This document shows, in pieces, positions 27,945-37,626 of a stretch of 64,000 nt of DNA. The stretch's first letter is position 1; every line of letters begins with the position of its first letter. Made by a program: the position numbers and the translations under genes. The stretch comes from CBDCUQ01 sp965222835. Lineage in GTDB: Bacteria > Pseudomonadota > Alphaproteobacteria > Rhizobiales > Hyphomicrobiaceae. Under the pieces are notes generated by a model. That model did no database searches, had not been told where the DNA came from, and worked only from the letters and a program-made list of their open reading frames with translations. The DNA lies in contig CBDCUQ010000004.1 in assembly GCA_965222835.1 (NCBI GenBank), positions 682,001 through 746,000 on the forward strand, given 5' to 3'.

Positions 27945-28793
27945 TCAGGTGTTCAGAGTCTGTCCGAGCCGGCCAGCTAGGTCCTGGATATATTGCCAGG
28001 CGACGCGGCCCGAGCGGGCCCCACGCGTCACACTCCACTCCAAGGCCTCGCGGACAAGTTTGTCGTCCTGGATCTTGAGGTGAAAGTGGTCTGTGTATGC
28101 GCGCACCATGTCCAAATAGTCTTCCTGGCTGCACTGATGAAAGCCGAGCCAGAGACCGAAGCGGTCCGACAGAGAGACCTTTTCCTCTACGGCTTCCGCC
28201 GGATTGATGGCGGTCGAACCCTCGTTTTCCATCATATCGCGCGGCATCAGATGTCGGCGGTTTGATGTTGCGTAAAAAAGGACGTTTTCGGGGCGGCCTT
28301 CGACGCCGCCCTCAAGCACTGCCTTCAACGACTTGTATGCTGTATCGTCCTTGTCGAAAGAAAGGTCGTCGCAGAAGACAATGAATCGCTCGTTGCTCGC
28401 GCGGAGATAGGCAAGGCACTTGGGCAGCGTTGCGATGTCCTCGCGATGGATTTCGATGAGCTTTAGGGCGCTTGCTTCTGTGTGCACGGCCTTGACCAGG
28501 CTCGATTTGCCCATGCCGCGGGCGCCCCAAAGGAGTGCATTGTTGGCGGGAAGCCCTTTGGCGAAGCGTTGCGTGTTGGCAAGGAGCTGGGCCGCGGCCG
28601 GGCCGATTGCCTTGAGGAGGTTCAGGGGCACTCGGTTGATGTGCGCCACGGGCTGGAAGCGTTCGCGCTCAGGCTGCCAGATGAAGGCTTCGGCGGCCTC
28701 GAATGCCGGGCGTTCGTTTGCCGGCGGGGCCAGCCGTTCGATCGCGCCGGCGAGGCGGTCGAGGCGTGATGTGAGGGCGTCGTCGTCGATCAT
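27945..28793 (-). CDS. DUF815-type AAA ATPase
   Basis: A 282-residue P-loop ATPase of the DUF815 group, common in alphaproteobacteria and without an assigned role. An N-terminal region (about 1-75) precedes Walker A LLWGARGMGKSSL, a Walker B-like FIVFCDDLSFD, and sensor-type FYATSNRRHLMPRD. The C-terminal helical part (RFGLWLGFHQCSQEDYLDMV) resembles an AAA lid. It appears to be its own unit. Confidence 0.87.
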   Translation of the reverse strand: MIDDDALTSRLDRLAGAIERLAPPANERPAFEAAEAFIWQPERERFQPVAHINRVPLNLLKAIGPAAAQLLANTQRFAKGLPANNALLWGARGMGKSSLVKAVHTEASALKLIEIHREDIATLPKCLAYLRASNERFIVFCDDLSFDKDDTAYKSLKAVLEGGVEGRPENVLFYATSNRRHLMPRDMMENEGSTAINPAEAVEEKVSLSDRFGLWLGFHQCSQEDYLDMVRAYTDHFHLKIQDDKLVREALEWSVTRGARSGRVAWQYIQDLAGRLGQTLNT

Positions 28794-29036
28794 TGGGTGT
28801 GGGGCAAATTCGGGCTGGTGCGGTCGTCTGGTGGACCCGCTTCAGGCTCTATAGCCTGGAGACGGTATCCAACCAAGCCGCTGGCGAAGGAAAATCAAGG
28901 ATTTAGGCCGGCACGCCCGGGTTGCAATGTGCCGCCGCAACACTATAGTCGCGCCACGTTCAGGCCCGGCGGGCTGGCGGGGTATCCTGCGAGCACGCTT
29001 TTTTGTGCCCGCACTTGATCAGGGGATCTGCCACGC

Positions 29037-29384
29037 ATGTTTATCTCTCCCGCTTATGCCCAGTCGGGCAGCACAGGAGCCGATACCAGTTTCCTTCTGA
29101 TGATGCTCGTGATCATGGGCATCTTCTATTTCCTGCTTTTGCGCCCCCAGCAGCAGCGGCAGAAGGAGCACCGGGAAATGATCGCGCGAGTGCGGCGCGG
29201 CGATACGGTTGTCACCTCGGGTGGGATGATTGGCCGGGTTTCGCGCGTTACCGACAACTCCGATGAGATCGAAGTCGAGTTGGCGGAAAACCTCAAGGTG
29301 CGTATCGCGCGCTCGACGCTCATCGATGTGCGCTCGAAGAGTGAGCCAGTAAAGGATTCAGGGGGCGGATCGGGCAAGAGCTGA
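29037..29384 (+). CDS. yajC: Preprotein translocase subunit YajC
   Basis: A 115-residue inner-membrane accessory of SecDF. One transmembrane helix (LLMMLVIMGIFYFLLLRP) is followed by QQQRQKEHREM and a small cytoplasmic beta domain (GDTVVTSGGMIGRV). First gene of the yajC-secD-secF run; secD starts 54 bp later. Confidence 0.94.
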   Translation: MFISPAYAQSGSTGADTSFLLMMLVIMGIFYFLLLRPQQQRQKEHREMIARVRRGDTVVTSGGMIGRVSRVTDNSDEIEVELAENLKVRIARSTLIDVRSKSEPVKDSGGGSGKS

Positions 29385-29438
29385 TAGCCCCAGTCGTTGC
29401 CGATCGCGCCTCTTGGCACCACGAGGACCTTTTACCCC

Positions 29439-31163
29439 ATGATGCATTTTGACCGCTGGAAGATCATAGCGATCCTTGGCACGTGTTTGCTGGGGTTGCT
29501 TTTCGCTCTTCCAAACTTCTTTACGAAGGAGCAACTCGCCGGCTGGCCATCCTTTATGCCGCAACGGCAGATGCCGCTGGGTCTCGATTTGAGAGGTGGT
29601 GCGCATCTCTTGCTGGCAATGGATACTGATCAGCTGACGAAGGATTGGCTCACTCATCTCAAGGGTGATGCGCGTAAGGTGTTGCGCGAGGCGAAGATCG
29701 GCTTCTCGGCAATCGGTGTTCAGAAAGATGATGTCGTGGTCCGGCTGGTCAAACCGGAGCAAGCGGACGCGGCTTTGAAGGAACTGAAAACGCTGGTTCA
29801 GCCAATTGGCAACGTCATCCTGGGGACGAGCGGAAATAACATTTCTGTCGAGGAAGGCGATGCTCCGGGCGTGTTCCTGCTCAAGCCGACGACACAGGGG
29901 CTGCAATCGCGCGTCACCAACGCCATCGGAACCGCTATTGAAACCATCAACCGCCGCATCAACGCGCTGGGTACAACCGAGTCGACGGTCGTTAGGCAAG
30001 GCACGGACCGGATCGTTGTGCAGTATCCCGGGATCAGCAGCGAAGGATCTGCAACGACCGGAGGTGACGGTAAAGACCCGTGCGCGGCCGCGGAGAAGCC
30101 AAAGGATCAAACCGACGACGCGTCCGGACCCGGGATCAAGACGATCGCCGACTTGAAGCGGCTTATCGGATGTACGGCCAAGCTGACCTTCCACAAAGTG
30201 CATCCATCGGTCACGGCCGAGGAGGCCAAAGTGACGCGTGTTCCGCTCGGCTACAAGATCTTTGAGTCGATCGAGGAAGAGGGTGTTCGAGAGCCCAGTC
30301 TGGTTCTCGAGGAGGCGCCGGTTGTCGAGGGCGATGATCTCGTGGACGCGCAGCCTGGCTTCGATCAGCAGACCAATGAGCCGGTCATTTCGTTCCGGTT
30401 CAATCAATCGGGGGCCCGGAAGTTCGGCAATTACACGAAGAGGCATGTCGGCCAGCCGTTCGCTATTGTGCTCGACAACAAAGTGATCTCTGCACCTGTT
30501 ATTCGTGAGGCGATCCTTGGCGGAACGGGCCAGATTTCCGGAAGCTTTACTGTTGAGAGCGCCAACAATTTGGCCATTCAGCTGCGTTCGGGCGCGTTGC
30601 CAGCCAAGCTTACGATTGTCGAAGAGCGAACGGTTGGTGCTTCGCTTGGTGCAGACAGTATCGAGTCTGGGAAGATCGCCGCCATCATCGGTACGATTGC
30701 CGTTGCCGCCTTTATGATCTTTGCGTACGGCCTGTTTGGTGTGTTTGCGGTTATTGCGGTGGTGGGCAATCTTTTTCTCATCGTTGCTGCGATGTCGCTG
30801 ATGGGCTCGACGCTGACGTTGCCGGGCATCGCCGGCCTGGTGCTAACAGTGGGCATGGCGGTCGACGCCAACGTGCTGATCTACGAACGTATCAGGGAAG
30901 AGCAGCGCGTCGGAAAACAACCGATCTCGGCGATCGATGCCGGGTTCTCGCGGGCGCTCGCGACCATTCTCGACTCGAACCTCACCACACTTATTGCGGG
31001 CCTCGTCATGTTCTGGCTGGGCTCAGGCCCCGTGCGTGGATTTGCCGTGACGCTGTCGCTCGGTATTCTCGCCACCATATTCACGGCCTTTACGGTCACG
31101 CGTCTTATGGTCTGGTCGTGGATCAACGTGCAGAAGACCCGCAAAATTCCAGCCCCACTCTGA
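29439..31163 (+). CDS. secD: Protein translocase subunit SecD
   Basis: A 574-residue RND-type subunit that uses the proton gradient to pull exported proteins through SecYEG. An N-terminal transmembrane helix, MPLGLDLRGGAHLLLAMD, a large periplasmic P1 region and five C-terminal helices are present; GMAVDANVLIYERIREE is the conserved RND motif. The ATG at 29439 (MMHFDRWK) places the first helix at the N-terminus; an in-frame start 42 bp upstream is less likely. Confidence 0.94.
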   Translation: MMHFDRWKIIAILGTCLLGLLFALPNFFTKEQLAGWPSFMPQRQMPLGLDLRGGAHLLLAMDTDQLTKDWLTHLKGDARKVLREAKIGFSAIGVQKDDVVVRLVKPEQADAALKELKTLVQPIGNVILGTSGNNISVEEGDAPGVFLLKPTTQGLQSRVTNAIGTAIETINRRINALGTTESTVVRQGTDRIVVQYPGISSEGSATTGGDGKDPCAAAEKPKDQTDDASGPGIKTIADLKRLIGCTAKLTFHKVHPSVTAEEAKVTRVPLGYKIFESIEEEGVREPSLVLEEAPVVEGDDLVDAQPGFDQQTNEPVISFRFNQSGARKFGNYTKRHVGQPFAIVLDNKVISAPVIREAILGGTGQISGSFTVESANNLAIQLRSGALPAKLTIVEERTVGASLGADSIESGKIAAIIGTIAVAAFMIFAYGLFGVFAVIAVVGNLFLIVAAMSLMGSTLTLPGIAGLVLTVGMAVDANVLIYERIREEQRVGKQPISAIDAGFSRALATILDSNLTTLIAGLVMFWLGSGPVRGFAVTLSLGILATIFTAFTVTRLMVWSWINVQKTRKIPAPL

Positions 31164-31178
31164 GGGAAGACTACGGCA

Positions 31179-32120
31179 ATGCTGTTTAAAGGTGTCGATT
31201 TCTGGCCGCATCACGTGATGCTTCCCGTCATGGAGCTGAGGCGCTATTGCGTTGGTGTTTCTATCGTCATTGCGGCGCTTGCCATCGTGCTCATTGTGAC
31301 CAAGGGACTCAACTTCGGGATCGACTTCAAGGGGGGATCTCTATTCGAGGTTCAAAGCAAGTCGGGGGACATCGATATTCCTGCTCTTCGGGGACGTATT
31401 GGTGCGCTTGGCTTGGGTGATGTTCAAATTCAGGCACTTGGTGAGGCGGGCGAAGCGCTCATCCGCGTCGAACAACAGCCCGGCGGAGAAAAAGAGCAGC
31501 AGATTGCGGCCGACAAGGTGAAAGACGCGCTCGGTAGCGACATGGATATCCGTAGAGCGGAGGTTGTCGGGAGTGCGGTGTCAAATGAACTGAAGTTCTG
31601 GGGTACGGTTGCCGTTCTGTCGGCAATTGTGGGTATCCTGCTCTATGTTTGGTTTCGGTTTGAATGGCAGTTCGGCCTGGCAGCCATTCTGGCGCTCGTG
31701 CACGATACGGTCATTACAATCGGCACGTTGAGCCTGCTCGGCTATGACTTCGGCCTGACAGAAGTTGCGGCTCTGCTGACGCTTGCCGGTTACTCGATCA
31801 ACGACACTGTGGTGGTTTTCGACAGGATCCGAGAGAACTTGCGCAAGTATAAGAAAAAGCCGCTGCTGGATCTTATGAATTTGTCGATCAATGAGACGCT
31901 GTCGCGTACTGTTCTCACGGCGACGACCATGTTCCTTGCCGTTTTTGCGCTGTTTGTCTTTGGCACCGAAGTCATCAAGGGTTTCTGCTTTATCATGCTG
32001 TTCGGCGTTCTGATCGGTACGTGGTCTTCGGTCTTCGTTGCGTCGCCATTTCTGCTTTGGATAGGGCTCAGCCGCGAGGGTATTCAAAGCGAGCCCAAGG
32101 CTGCCGTTGGCAGGGCTTGA
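31179..32120 (+). CDS. secF: Protein translocase subunit SecF
   Basis: The 313-residue SecD partner. It has an N-terminal helix followed by NFGIDFKGGSLFEV, then five helices including ALVHDTVITIGTLSLLG and YSINDTVVVFDRIRENLRK. It begins 15 bp after secD and is followed closely by the Mth938-like gene, apparently in the same transcript. Confidence 0.95.
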   Translation: MLFKGVDFWPHHVMLPVMELRRYCVGVSIVIAALAIVLIVTKGLNFGIDFKGGSLFEVQSKSGDIDIPALRGRIGALGLGDVQIQALGEAGEALIRVEQQPGGEKEQQIAADKVKDALGSDMDIRRAEVVGSAVSNELKFWGTVAVLSAIVGILLYVWFRFEWQFGLAAILALVHDTVITIGTLSLLGYDFGLTEVAALLTLAGYSINDTVVVFDRIRENLRKYKKKPLLDLMNLSINETLSRTVLTATTMFLAVFALFVFGTEVIKGFCFIMLFGVLIGTWSSVFVASPFLLWIGLSREGIQSEPKAAVGRA

Positions 32121-32188
32121 TCGCTCAGCCAGTTTCTTGAGCGGAACTTGTAAGGGGCACTCCGGCTCTGCGACCGGAGTTGTGCGTC

Positions 32189-32554
32189 ATGGCCCATTAT
32201 CCGAGTCCGGCGCCTATCGACGCTTACGGCAACCGTGGCTTCCGCTTTGCGGGCATGAGCCATCAGGGCTCGATTCTGTGTTTGCCCACTGGAATTCATG
32301 GCTGGTCGGCAACCGATGCCGGGCTCTTGGTGCCGGAGGATTTTTCGCTGGTGTTCGAAGCGGGCGGCGATCTCAACTTTCTTCTTCTCGGGTGCGGGCA
32401 GGATCCGGTCTTGCCGTCAGAGGCCCTACATATGGCATTTGCGGAAGCCGGTGTTGGGCTTGAGCCGATGGATACGGGAGCGGCTTGCCGGACGTACAAC
32501 GTACTTCTGGCGGAAGGCCGGCCCGTTGGTGCGGCGCTCATCGCGGTCGATTAG
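32189..32554 (+). CDS. Mth938-domain protein (DUF498; bacterial relative of complex I assembly factor NDUFAF3)
   Basis: A 121-residue soluble protein of the DUF498/Mth938 family. The core GYGxxGFRF-like start appears as IDAYGNRGFRFAGM, followed by GSILCLPTGIHGWS and LNFLLLGCGQDPVLPS. The family includes mitochondrial NDUFAF3, which works in complex I assembly; a role here is inferred. The ATG at 32189 has GGAG 10 bp upstream. The stop is 2 bp from the next start, so the pair is translationally coupled. Confidence 0.82.
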   Translation: MAHYPSPAPIDAYGNRGFRFAGMSHQGSILCLPTGIHGWSATDAGLLVPEDFSLVFEAGGDLNFLLLGCGQDPVLPSEALHMAFAEAGVGLEPMDTGAACRTYNVLLAEGRPVGAALIAVD

Positions 32555-32556
32555 GG

Positions 32557-33402
32557 ATGCCGGTCGCCCCTCCTCTTGACGATACGGTGCGTGCCACAGC
32601 GCGTCTCCATCATCCAGACCTCTACCTGTCCGCGCTTCTCGCGCCACGTGCGGTGCGCGGCGACCTGATTGTGCTGGCCGCGTATTTTGGTGAGGTGCGC
32701 CGCATTCCGCTAACGGTTCGCGAGCCCGGGCTCGGTCTCATTCGATTGCAGTGGTGGCGCGACCTCATCGAAGCCGAGAATGCGGGGGGCGAGACCGGCG
32801 CTCCCGTTGCGGATGCGCTCCTTAGCGTGATGCGAGATCGCCGGCTTCCGCTTGAGGCTGTCTTGGCGCCGCTCGATGCTGCGGAGGTGATGTTCTCTGA
32901 GGGGCCGATCAGCGATGAACGGTTTAGCACGCTTGTCGATGGGAGCGGTGCGACGCCGTTTCGTCTCGCGGCCTTTCTTTCTAATCCGGAGCAAACGGCT
33001 GTTGACGATGACTTTCTGAATGCGGCCGGGCAAGCGTATGCGTCAGCTCTTTTGGCGCACGATCTTCCTCATCATGCGCTTGTGGGCCGCTGGCCGGTGC
33101 CATCACGATTTGTCGCCGGTGCTGACGTCCCGCCCATGTCGGAGGCGGTGGCCCGGGAGGCGGCACGCGCTGCGACAGCCGCGCTCTTGGACTGGGGAGG
33201 GGATCGCATCCAAGAGGCGCGGCGGCATCTTTCCGAGATTTCATTGACTGCCCGGCGTTCTGCACTTCCTGCCGCCCTCTTCGAGCCCTATTCGCAGGCT
33301 TTGCAAAGACCTGGACGGGATCCGTTGCGCGACATCTCGGGTCTCTCTCCCCTTCGTCGCGTGCTGGCTCTGTGGCTGGCTCACATGCGGGCGCGGCTTT
33401 AA
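32557..33402 (+). CDS. Squalene/phytoene synthase-fold protein, NDUFAF6-like
   Basis: A 281-residue member of the squalene/phytoene synthase superfamily (LYLSALLAPRAVRGDLIVLA, LGLIRLQWWRDLIE, YASALLAHDLPHHA). The first Asp-rich motif that binds the prenyl diphosphate in true synthases is absent: the position reads AAYFGEVRRIP. No terpenoid genes are nearby. The protein therefore looks like the NDUFAF6 branch, whose mitochondrial member is a complex I assembly factor. The start overlaps the end of the Mth938-like gene region (GGATG immediately after its TAG). Confidence 0.8.
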   Translation: MPVAPPLDDTVRATARLHHPDLYLSALLAPRAVRGDLIVLAAYFGEVRRIPLTVREPGLGLIRLQWWRDLIEAENAGGETGAPVADALLSVMRDRRLPLEAVLAPLDAAEVMFSEGPISDERFSTLVDGSGATPFRLAAFLSNPEQTAVDDDFLNAAGQAYASALLAHDLPHHALVGRWPVPSRFVAGADVPPMSEAVAREAARAATAALLDWGGDRIQEARRHLSEISLTARRSALPAALFEPYSQALQRPGRDPLRDISGLSPLRRVLALWLAHMRARL

Positions 33403-33410
33403 TCTCGAGG

Positions 33411-35513
33411 ATGACGATTGGTCTGATGAGGTGGACCGAGTCTTTGCGAGGACCTATGCGTGCGACCGCCGTTGCAGCGAAGATTGCGATGAGCCTGCTT
33501 GCGGCCTGGTGTCTCTTAATCACGCCTGGCCATGCCGGGGATGTGCCAGGTGCTGTGGACGAGGTCCCGGCTGCCGGCCAAACGTCATCGCCCGCCGATG
33601 GTTCGCTTGACAGCCGCTCGGAGGACGGGAGCGAGGATAAAGATGCGTTCTCGGATCTATCGCCGTTGCCGATAATACCGCCGCGAGCAGAGATCAGGTG
33701 GCGGGTTGAGAATCCATTCCGGTTTTTTACGGACCCAGCTGATAGCGATGTTCACCGCGCAACTTATCTCGCGCTTACGCCCGAGGAGCGTGCGACGCCC
33801 ATTCTCTCGGCTGAACGTCAGCTGTCTCGACGCCATCCGCTTGGTTGGGCTGAGACGATGGTCAAGAACACGTGCTGGGATGCACGAAGAAATCGATACG
33901 TGTGCCCCGATACCGATGATCCATTCGCCCGGCCTCGCAGCCATAAGGTTCTTGCTACGATTAACGGTGTTACGGACGTCAACGTCAGTTGCACGTGGCT
34001 GACACAGCCACGTGGCGGTTCAAACCGCAAAGGTGCCGCATTGACCCGGCCGTGCGCGGACCCTGTGCGGCTCGATGTGCCTTACCCTGATGGGCTCAAG
34101 GTGTCGGTTGAGATCGGCGGCAGCATTGTGACCTTTGCTGATATCAGGGTTCGGGACATTTTGATCGGCGGCCTGGGCGATAGCTTCGGATCGGGCGAAG
34201 GCAATCCCGATGTGCCCGTGCGGTTCTCGCGTGACCGGTCGATCGATTACGGTACGGCGGAAAAGTATCCGGAGATGGCGGGGTATCCTGCACGGGTTGG
34301 CGCCTGGAAGCACGTCGGCGATGCCGGCTTTTTGAAAGGTAATGCGCGCTGGCTCGATACGGCGTGCCGCCGTTCGCTCTATGGCCATCAGTTGAGGGCC
34401 GCGCTTCAGCTCGCTGTTGAAGATCCGCATCGGGCGGTTACCTTCGTTGGTCTTGCCTGTTCTGGAGCAGAGACGACGTTCGGCCTATTCTTACGCTACA
34501 AGGGGAACGAGTGGGTGCCGAACCCGCCGCAACTTTCTCAGATCTCGGCGCTGGCGGAAGCACAGTGCGGCGATAACCGGGCGCCGGATAAGGACTATCC
34601 GGAAGCCTATCACATCAAAGGCGTGGTGAAGGAGCTCGAAGGCGGACTCGTTTTGCGCCGTTGTGAACGCAAAGATTCCCGGCCCATCGATCTCCTGTTT
34701 GTTTCCATCGGTGGCAACGACATCGGCTTCGCGCGTCTCGTGGCGAATGCCGTTTTGACCGACGATTCCACTTTGAAGTGGCTGGGTGGGTGGTTCGGAC
34801 AGGTTCACGGCGACGCGGAATCGCGTCATCTGCTCAAGGCTCTGGATGAGCGCTATAAGGCGCTTAACCGTGCATTCCACGGCATTCTGCACATGCCTTG
34901 GCACGAGAGTGACCGGATCGTTATGACGGCCTATCCGCCGCTTGCGCTTCTCGACACGACCGGGCGGATCTGTCCTGACGGCAACGCGGGCATGGATGTG
35001 ATTTCGTCCTTTAATCTTAGCCAAAAGATCGCGCGTAAAGGTTCGAAGCTGGCCGACCGACTCTATGAGGTTATGGCCAACAGCGCGCAGACTCACGGCT
35101 GGAGTTTTGCAGATGCGCATCGCCGGGCTTTCGCTGGGCGCGGCATTTGTGCCGGCTCGACGGTAAATGCGCTGACGCTTTCCGACGATCTGCGGCTCGC
35201 TAGAAAGCGCGATGGCCGGTGGGACCCCTACAACCCGGCAGATTACAAGCCGTATGCGTCGCGCCAACGCTGGTTCCGTACACCGAACGACGCGTTCATG
35301 ACCGGGAACTTTCATGCCACGGGTTCGGTGCTGCGCAAGGCGCTCGACTTTGAGAGCCTGTCGTGGTTCCAGGTGTTGCTAGCGTCGACGTACTCCGGGG
35401 CGTTTCATCCGAATGCCGAGGGTCAGGCTGCTCTTGCCGATGCGGTTGCTGATAAGGCACGTGCGGTGCTCGAAAAGTATAATCAGAAGAGCCGCGCCGC
35501 GATTGTGCCGTAG
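33411..35513 (+). CDS. Large secreted SGNH/GDSL-type hydrolase
   Basis: A 700-residue protein with a probable signal peptide (hydrophobic AKIAMSLLAAWCLLITPGHA). SGNH hydrolase blocks are spread over the second half: block I IGGLGDSFGSGEGNP near residue 256, block II-like GLACSGAETT, block III VSIGGNDIGFARLV near 433, and block V GAFHPNAEGQAAL near 664. This resembles secreted esterases of the SEST group. Substrate unknown. The true start could be the ATG at 33456 (AGGA upstream), which would shorten the n-region; 33411 and 33426 are alternatives. It is 8 bp or more past the NDUFAF6-like gene. Confidence 0.82.
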   Translation: MTIGLMRWTESLRGPMRATAVAAKIAMSLLAAWCLLITPGHAGDVPGAVDEVPAAGQTSSPADGSLDSRSEDGSEDKDAFSDLSPLPIIPPRAEIRWRVENPFRFFTDPADSDVHRATYLALTPEERATPILSAERQLSRRHPLGWAETMVKNTCWDARRNRYVCPDTDDPFARPRSHKVLATINGVTDVNVSCTWLTQPRGGSNRKGAALTRPCADPVRLDVPYPDGLKVSVEIGGSIVTFADIRVRDILIGGLGDSFGSGEGNPDVPVRFSRDRSIDYGTAEKYPEMAGYPARVGAWKHVGDAGFLKGNARWLDTACRRSLYGHQLRAALQLAVEDPHRAVTFVGLACSGAETTFGLFLRYKGNEWVPNPPQLSQISALAEAQCGDNRAPDKDYPEAYHIKGVVKELEGGLVLRRCERKDSRPIDLLFVSIGGNDIGFARLVANAVLTDDSTLKWLGGWFGQVHGDAESRHLLKALDERYKALNRAFHGILHMPWHESDRIVMTAYPPLALLDTTGRICPDGNAGMDVISSFNLSQKIARKGSKLADRLYEVMANSAQTHGWSFADAHRRAFAGRGICAGSTVNALTLSDDLRLARKRDGRWDPYNPADYKPYASRQRWFRTPNDAFMTGNFHATGSVLRKALDFESLSWFQVLLASTYSGAFHPNAEGQAALADAVADKARAVLEKYNQKSRAAIVP

Positions 35514-35514
35514 C

Positions 35515-36984
35515 TCATTCGGCTGCGGTGCGTTCAGCACCGGTTTTGAGCCAGGTTTCCAAGTCGGCCAAAGCGCGGCGTGATTGTGCGCGCTTCTTGG
35601 CGATGCTGCGTTCGGGGCCTTTGAGCCGCTTTCCCGTTTTGTCTTGCGTGGGTGGGTGTTCGAGCGGCGGCAGTAGTCCGTAGTTGATGTTCATGGGCTG
35701 AAACGAGCGCGGCTTCTGTTTTTTGCCGGCTGAATCGATTTCCTGCGGCTCGGCTGCGTCTTCCACCGTGATATGTCCGCCGGTGATGTGGTTCACCAGC
35801 GCACCAAGAGCCGTTGTTGGTGGTGGTTGTGCGATGGCGCGGCCGAGTCGTTCGGCGGCGGCAAACCGGCCGGCAAGCAGACCGATCGCGGCGCTTTCGA
35901 CGTAGCCTTCGACGCCGGTGATCTGGCCGGCAAAGCGCAGGCGTGGTTCTGCTTTGAGACAAAGCGTGCCGTCTAAGAGTTTGGGCGCGTTCAAGTATGT
36001 ATTGCGATGCAGGCCACCCAGGCGTGCAAATTCGGCTTTCTGCAGTCCGGGGATCATGTGGAACACGCGCACTTGTTCGGCGTGTTTCATCTTGGTCTGG
36101 AAGCCGACCATGTTCCAAAGCGTGGCGAGCGTGTTGTCCTGGCGGAGCTGCACGACGGCGTAAGGCCAGCGTCCGGTTCTGGGGTCGTCGAGTCCCACCG
36201 GCTTCATCGGCCCGTAGCGCAGCGTTTCGCGTCCGCGCTCGGCCATGACCTCAATTGGCAAGCAGCCATCGAAGTATGGTGTATTGGCTTCCCAATCCTT
36301 GAAAGCGGTTTTTTCGGCGGTGAGCAGAGCGTCGATGAATGCTTCATACTCGTCGCGGTTCATTGGGCAGTTCAGGTAGTCGGCGCCCGTACCCGCGGGA
36401 CCGGTTTTGCCATAGCGTGAGGCGCGCCAGACGATGTTGTGGTCGATGCTGTCGTAATGAATGACGGGCGCGATGGCATCGAAAAACGCCAGCTCGGTTT
36501 CGCCGGTCAATCCGGCAACGGCTTCGCTCAACGAAGGTGAGGTCAGGGGGCCCGTGGCAACGATGACGTTGTCCCAGTCGACCGGCGGTAATCCAGCAAC
36601 TTCTGTGCGTGCGATCGAGATCAGCGGATGAGCTTCGAGGTGGCGTGTGACCTCGGCAGAGAAGGCGTCGCGGTCCACGGCGAGGGCGCCGCCGGCCGGG
36701 AGCTTGGTCTTGTCACCGGCTTGCATAATGATCGAATTTGCGCGGCGCATCTCTTCATGCAGGAGCCCGACCGCATTCGTTTCCCACTCGTCGGAGCGGA
36801 AGGAGTTCGAGCAGACAAGTTCGGCCAGGCCACCGGTCTTATGGGCGTTGGTCATGCGTTGCGGACGCATTTCATGGAGTACGACGGGGACGCCGGTATG
36901 CGCGATCTGCCAGGCCGCTTCGCTGCCGGCCAATCCGCCGCCAATCACATGAATGGGAGGCAATCTGTCCGTGCTCTCTGTCAT
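35515..36984 (-). CDS. trmFO: Folate/FAD-dependent tRNA (uracil-54-C5)-methyltransferase TrmFO
   Basis: A 489-residue flavoenzyme that makes ribothymidine-54 in tRNA using methylenetetrahydrofolate. The FAD-binding IHVIGGGLAGSEAAWQIA is at the N-terminus, followed by the signature HKTGGLAELVCSNSFRSDE containing a conserved Cys, and CPMNRDEYEAF further on. The C-terminus has the family NYGLLPPLE segment. Its stop faces that of the SGNH hydrolase gene one base away. Confidence 0.94.
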   Translation of the reverse strand: MTESTDRLPPIHVIGGGLAGSEAAWQIAHTGVPVVLHEMRPQRMTNAHKTGGLAELVCSNSFRSDEWETNAVGLLHEEMRRANSIIMQAGDKTKLPAGGALAVDRDAFSAEVTRHLEAHPLISIARTEVAGLPPVDWDNVIVATGPLTSPSLSEAVAGLTGETELAFFDAIAPVIHYDSIDHNIVWRASRYGKTGPAGTGADYLNCPMNRDEYEAFIDALLTAEKTAFKDWEANTPYFDGCLPIEVMAERGRETLRYGPMKPVGLDDPRTGRWPYAVVQLRQDNTLATLWNMVGFQTKMKHAEQVRVFHMIPGLQKAEFARLGGLHRNTYLNAPKLLDGTLCLKAEPRLRFAGQITGVEGYVESAAIGLLAGRFAAAERLGRAIAQPPPTTALGALVNHITGGHITVEDAAEPQEIDSAGKKQKPRSFQPMNINYGLLPPLEHPPTQDKTGKRLKGPERSIAKKRAQSRRALADLETWLKTGAERTAAE

Positions 36985-37075
36985 AACGTGAGCTTATGGC
37001 ATGCTCGGTATGGGCGTGTCACCCCGGGCTCGGCCGCCACTTTGTCTCAAGTCGATGATGCGAGGTCACGGCCCG

Positions 37076-37570
37076 TCAGGCCTGGGCTTCCAGTGTTTCG
37101 CAGACGGCGGCGGCGCTGGATTTCTGGTGATCGGACAGCATCTCCTCGACGGCCAACGACGCCACTTTGCCGTCATACACAATCATGGCGTAGCGATTAG
37201 AGCGAACACCTAACCCGAATTCCGAAAGATCAACGGCCAATCCCGTTCGCATGGCAAAGTCGGCATTGCCGTCCGCGAGCATTGTTATTTTTCTCTGTGC
37301 GCCGAGATCGCGGGCCCAACGGTGGAGGACGAAAATGTCATTGACGGCCGTGCAGGCGACAATCTCGATGCCGAACTGGCGGAGGTTATCGTAGAGCGCA
37401 ACGATTCCCGGCAGATGCTCCTTATGACAAACAGGAGTAAAGGCACCAGGCAGTCCGAAAAGCGCAACACGCCGTCCAGAGAATACTTGCTCCGCCGGCG
37501 TCATTTCGGGTCCCGCCGGTGTCATCACAACGAATGTTGCTGCTGGTACCGTTTCACCTTCGCCAATCAT
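37076..37570 (-). CDS. Prx5-type peroxiredoxin
   Basis: A 164-residue thiol peroxidase of the Prx5/AhpE-like (redoxin) group that reduces peroxides with glutathione/glutaredoxin or thioredoxin. The peroxidatic Cys lies in LPGAFTPVCHKEHLPG; the resolving region ACTAVNDIFVLHRWA and the DLSEFGLGVRSNRYAMIV segment are family-typical. The usual Thr-Cys-Ser is Val-Cys-His here, a common enough variation. Monocistronic. Confidence 0.9.
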   Translation of the reverse strand: MIGEGETVPAATFVVMTPAGPEMTPAEQVFSGRRVALFGLPGAFTPVCHKEHLPGIVALYDNLRQFGIEIVACTAVNDIFVLHRWARDLGAQRKITMLADGNADFAMRTGLAVDLSEFGLGVRSNRYAMIVYDGKVASLAVEEMLSDHQKSSAAAVCETLEAQA

Positions 37571-37626
37571 GGTCCGTTCCGTGAAATCCTCTAAAGAATA
37601 TAACGTCTATTGAAGAGGTGCCAGTG

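Noticed and set aside
32557..33402. Phytoene or squalene synthase activity
   Set aside because: The first Asp-rich substrate-binding motif is missing and no carotenoid or hopanoid genes are nearby.
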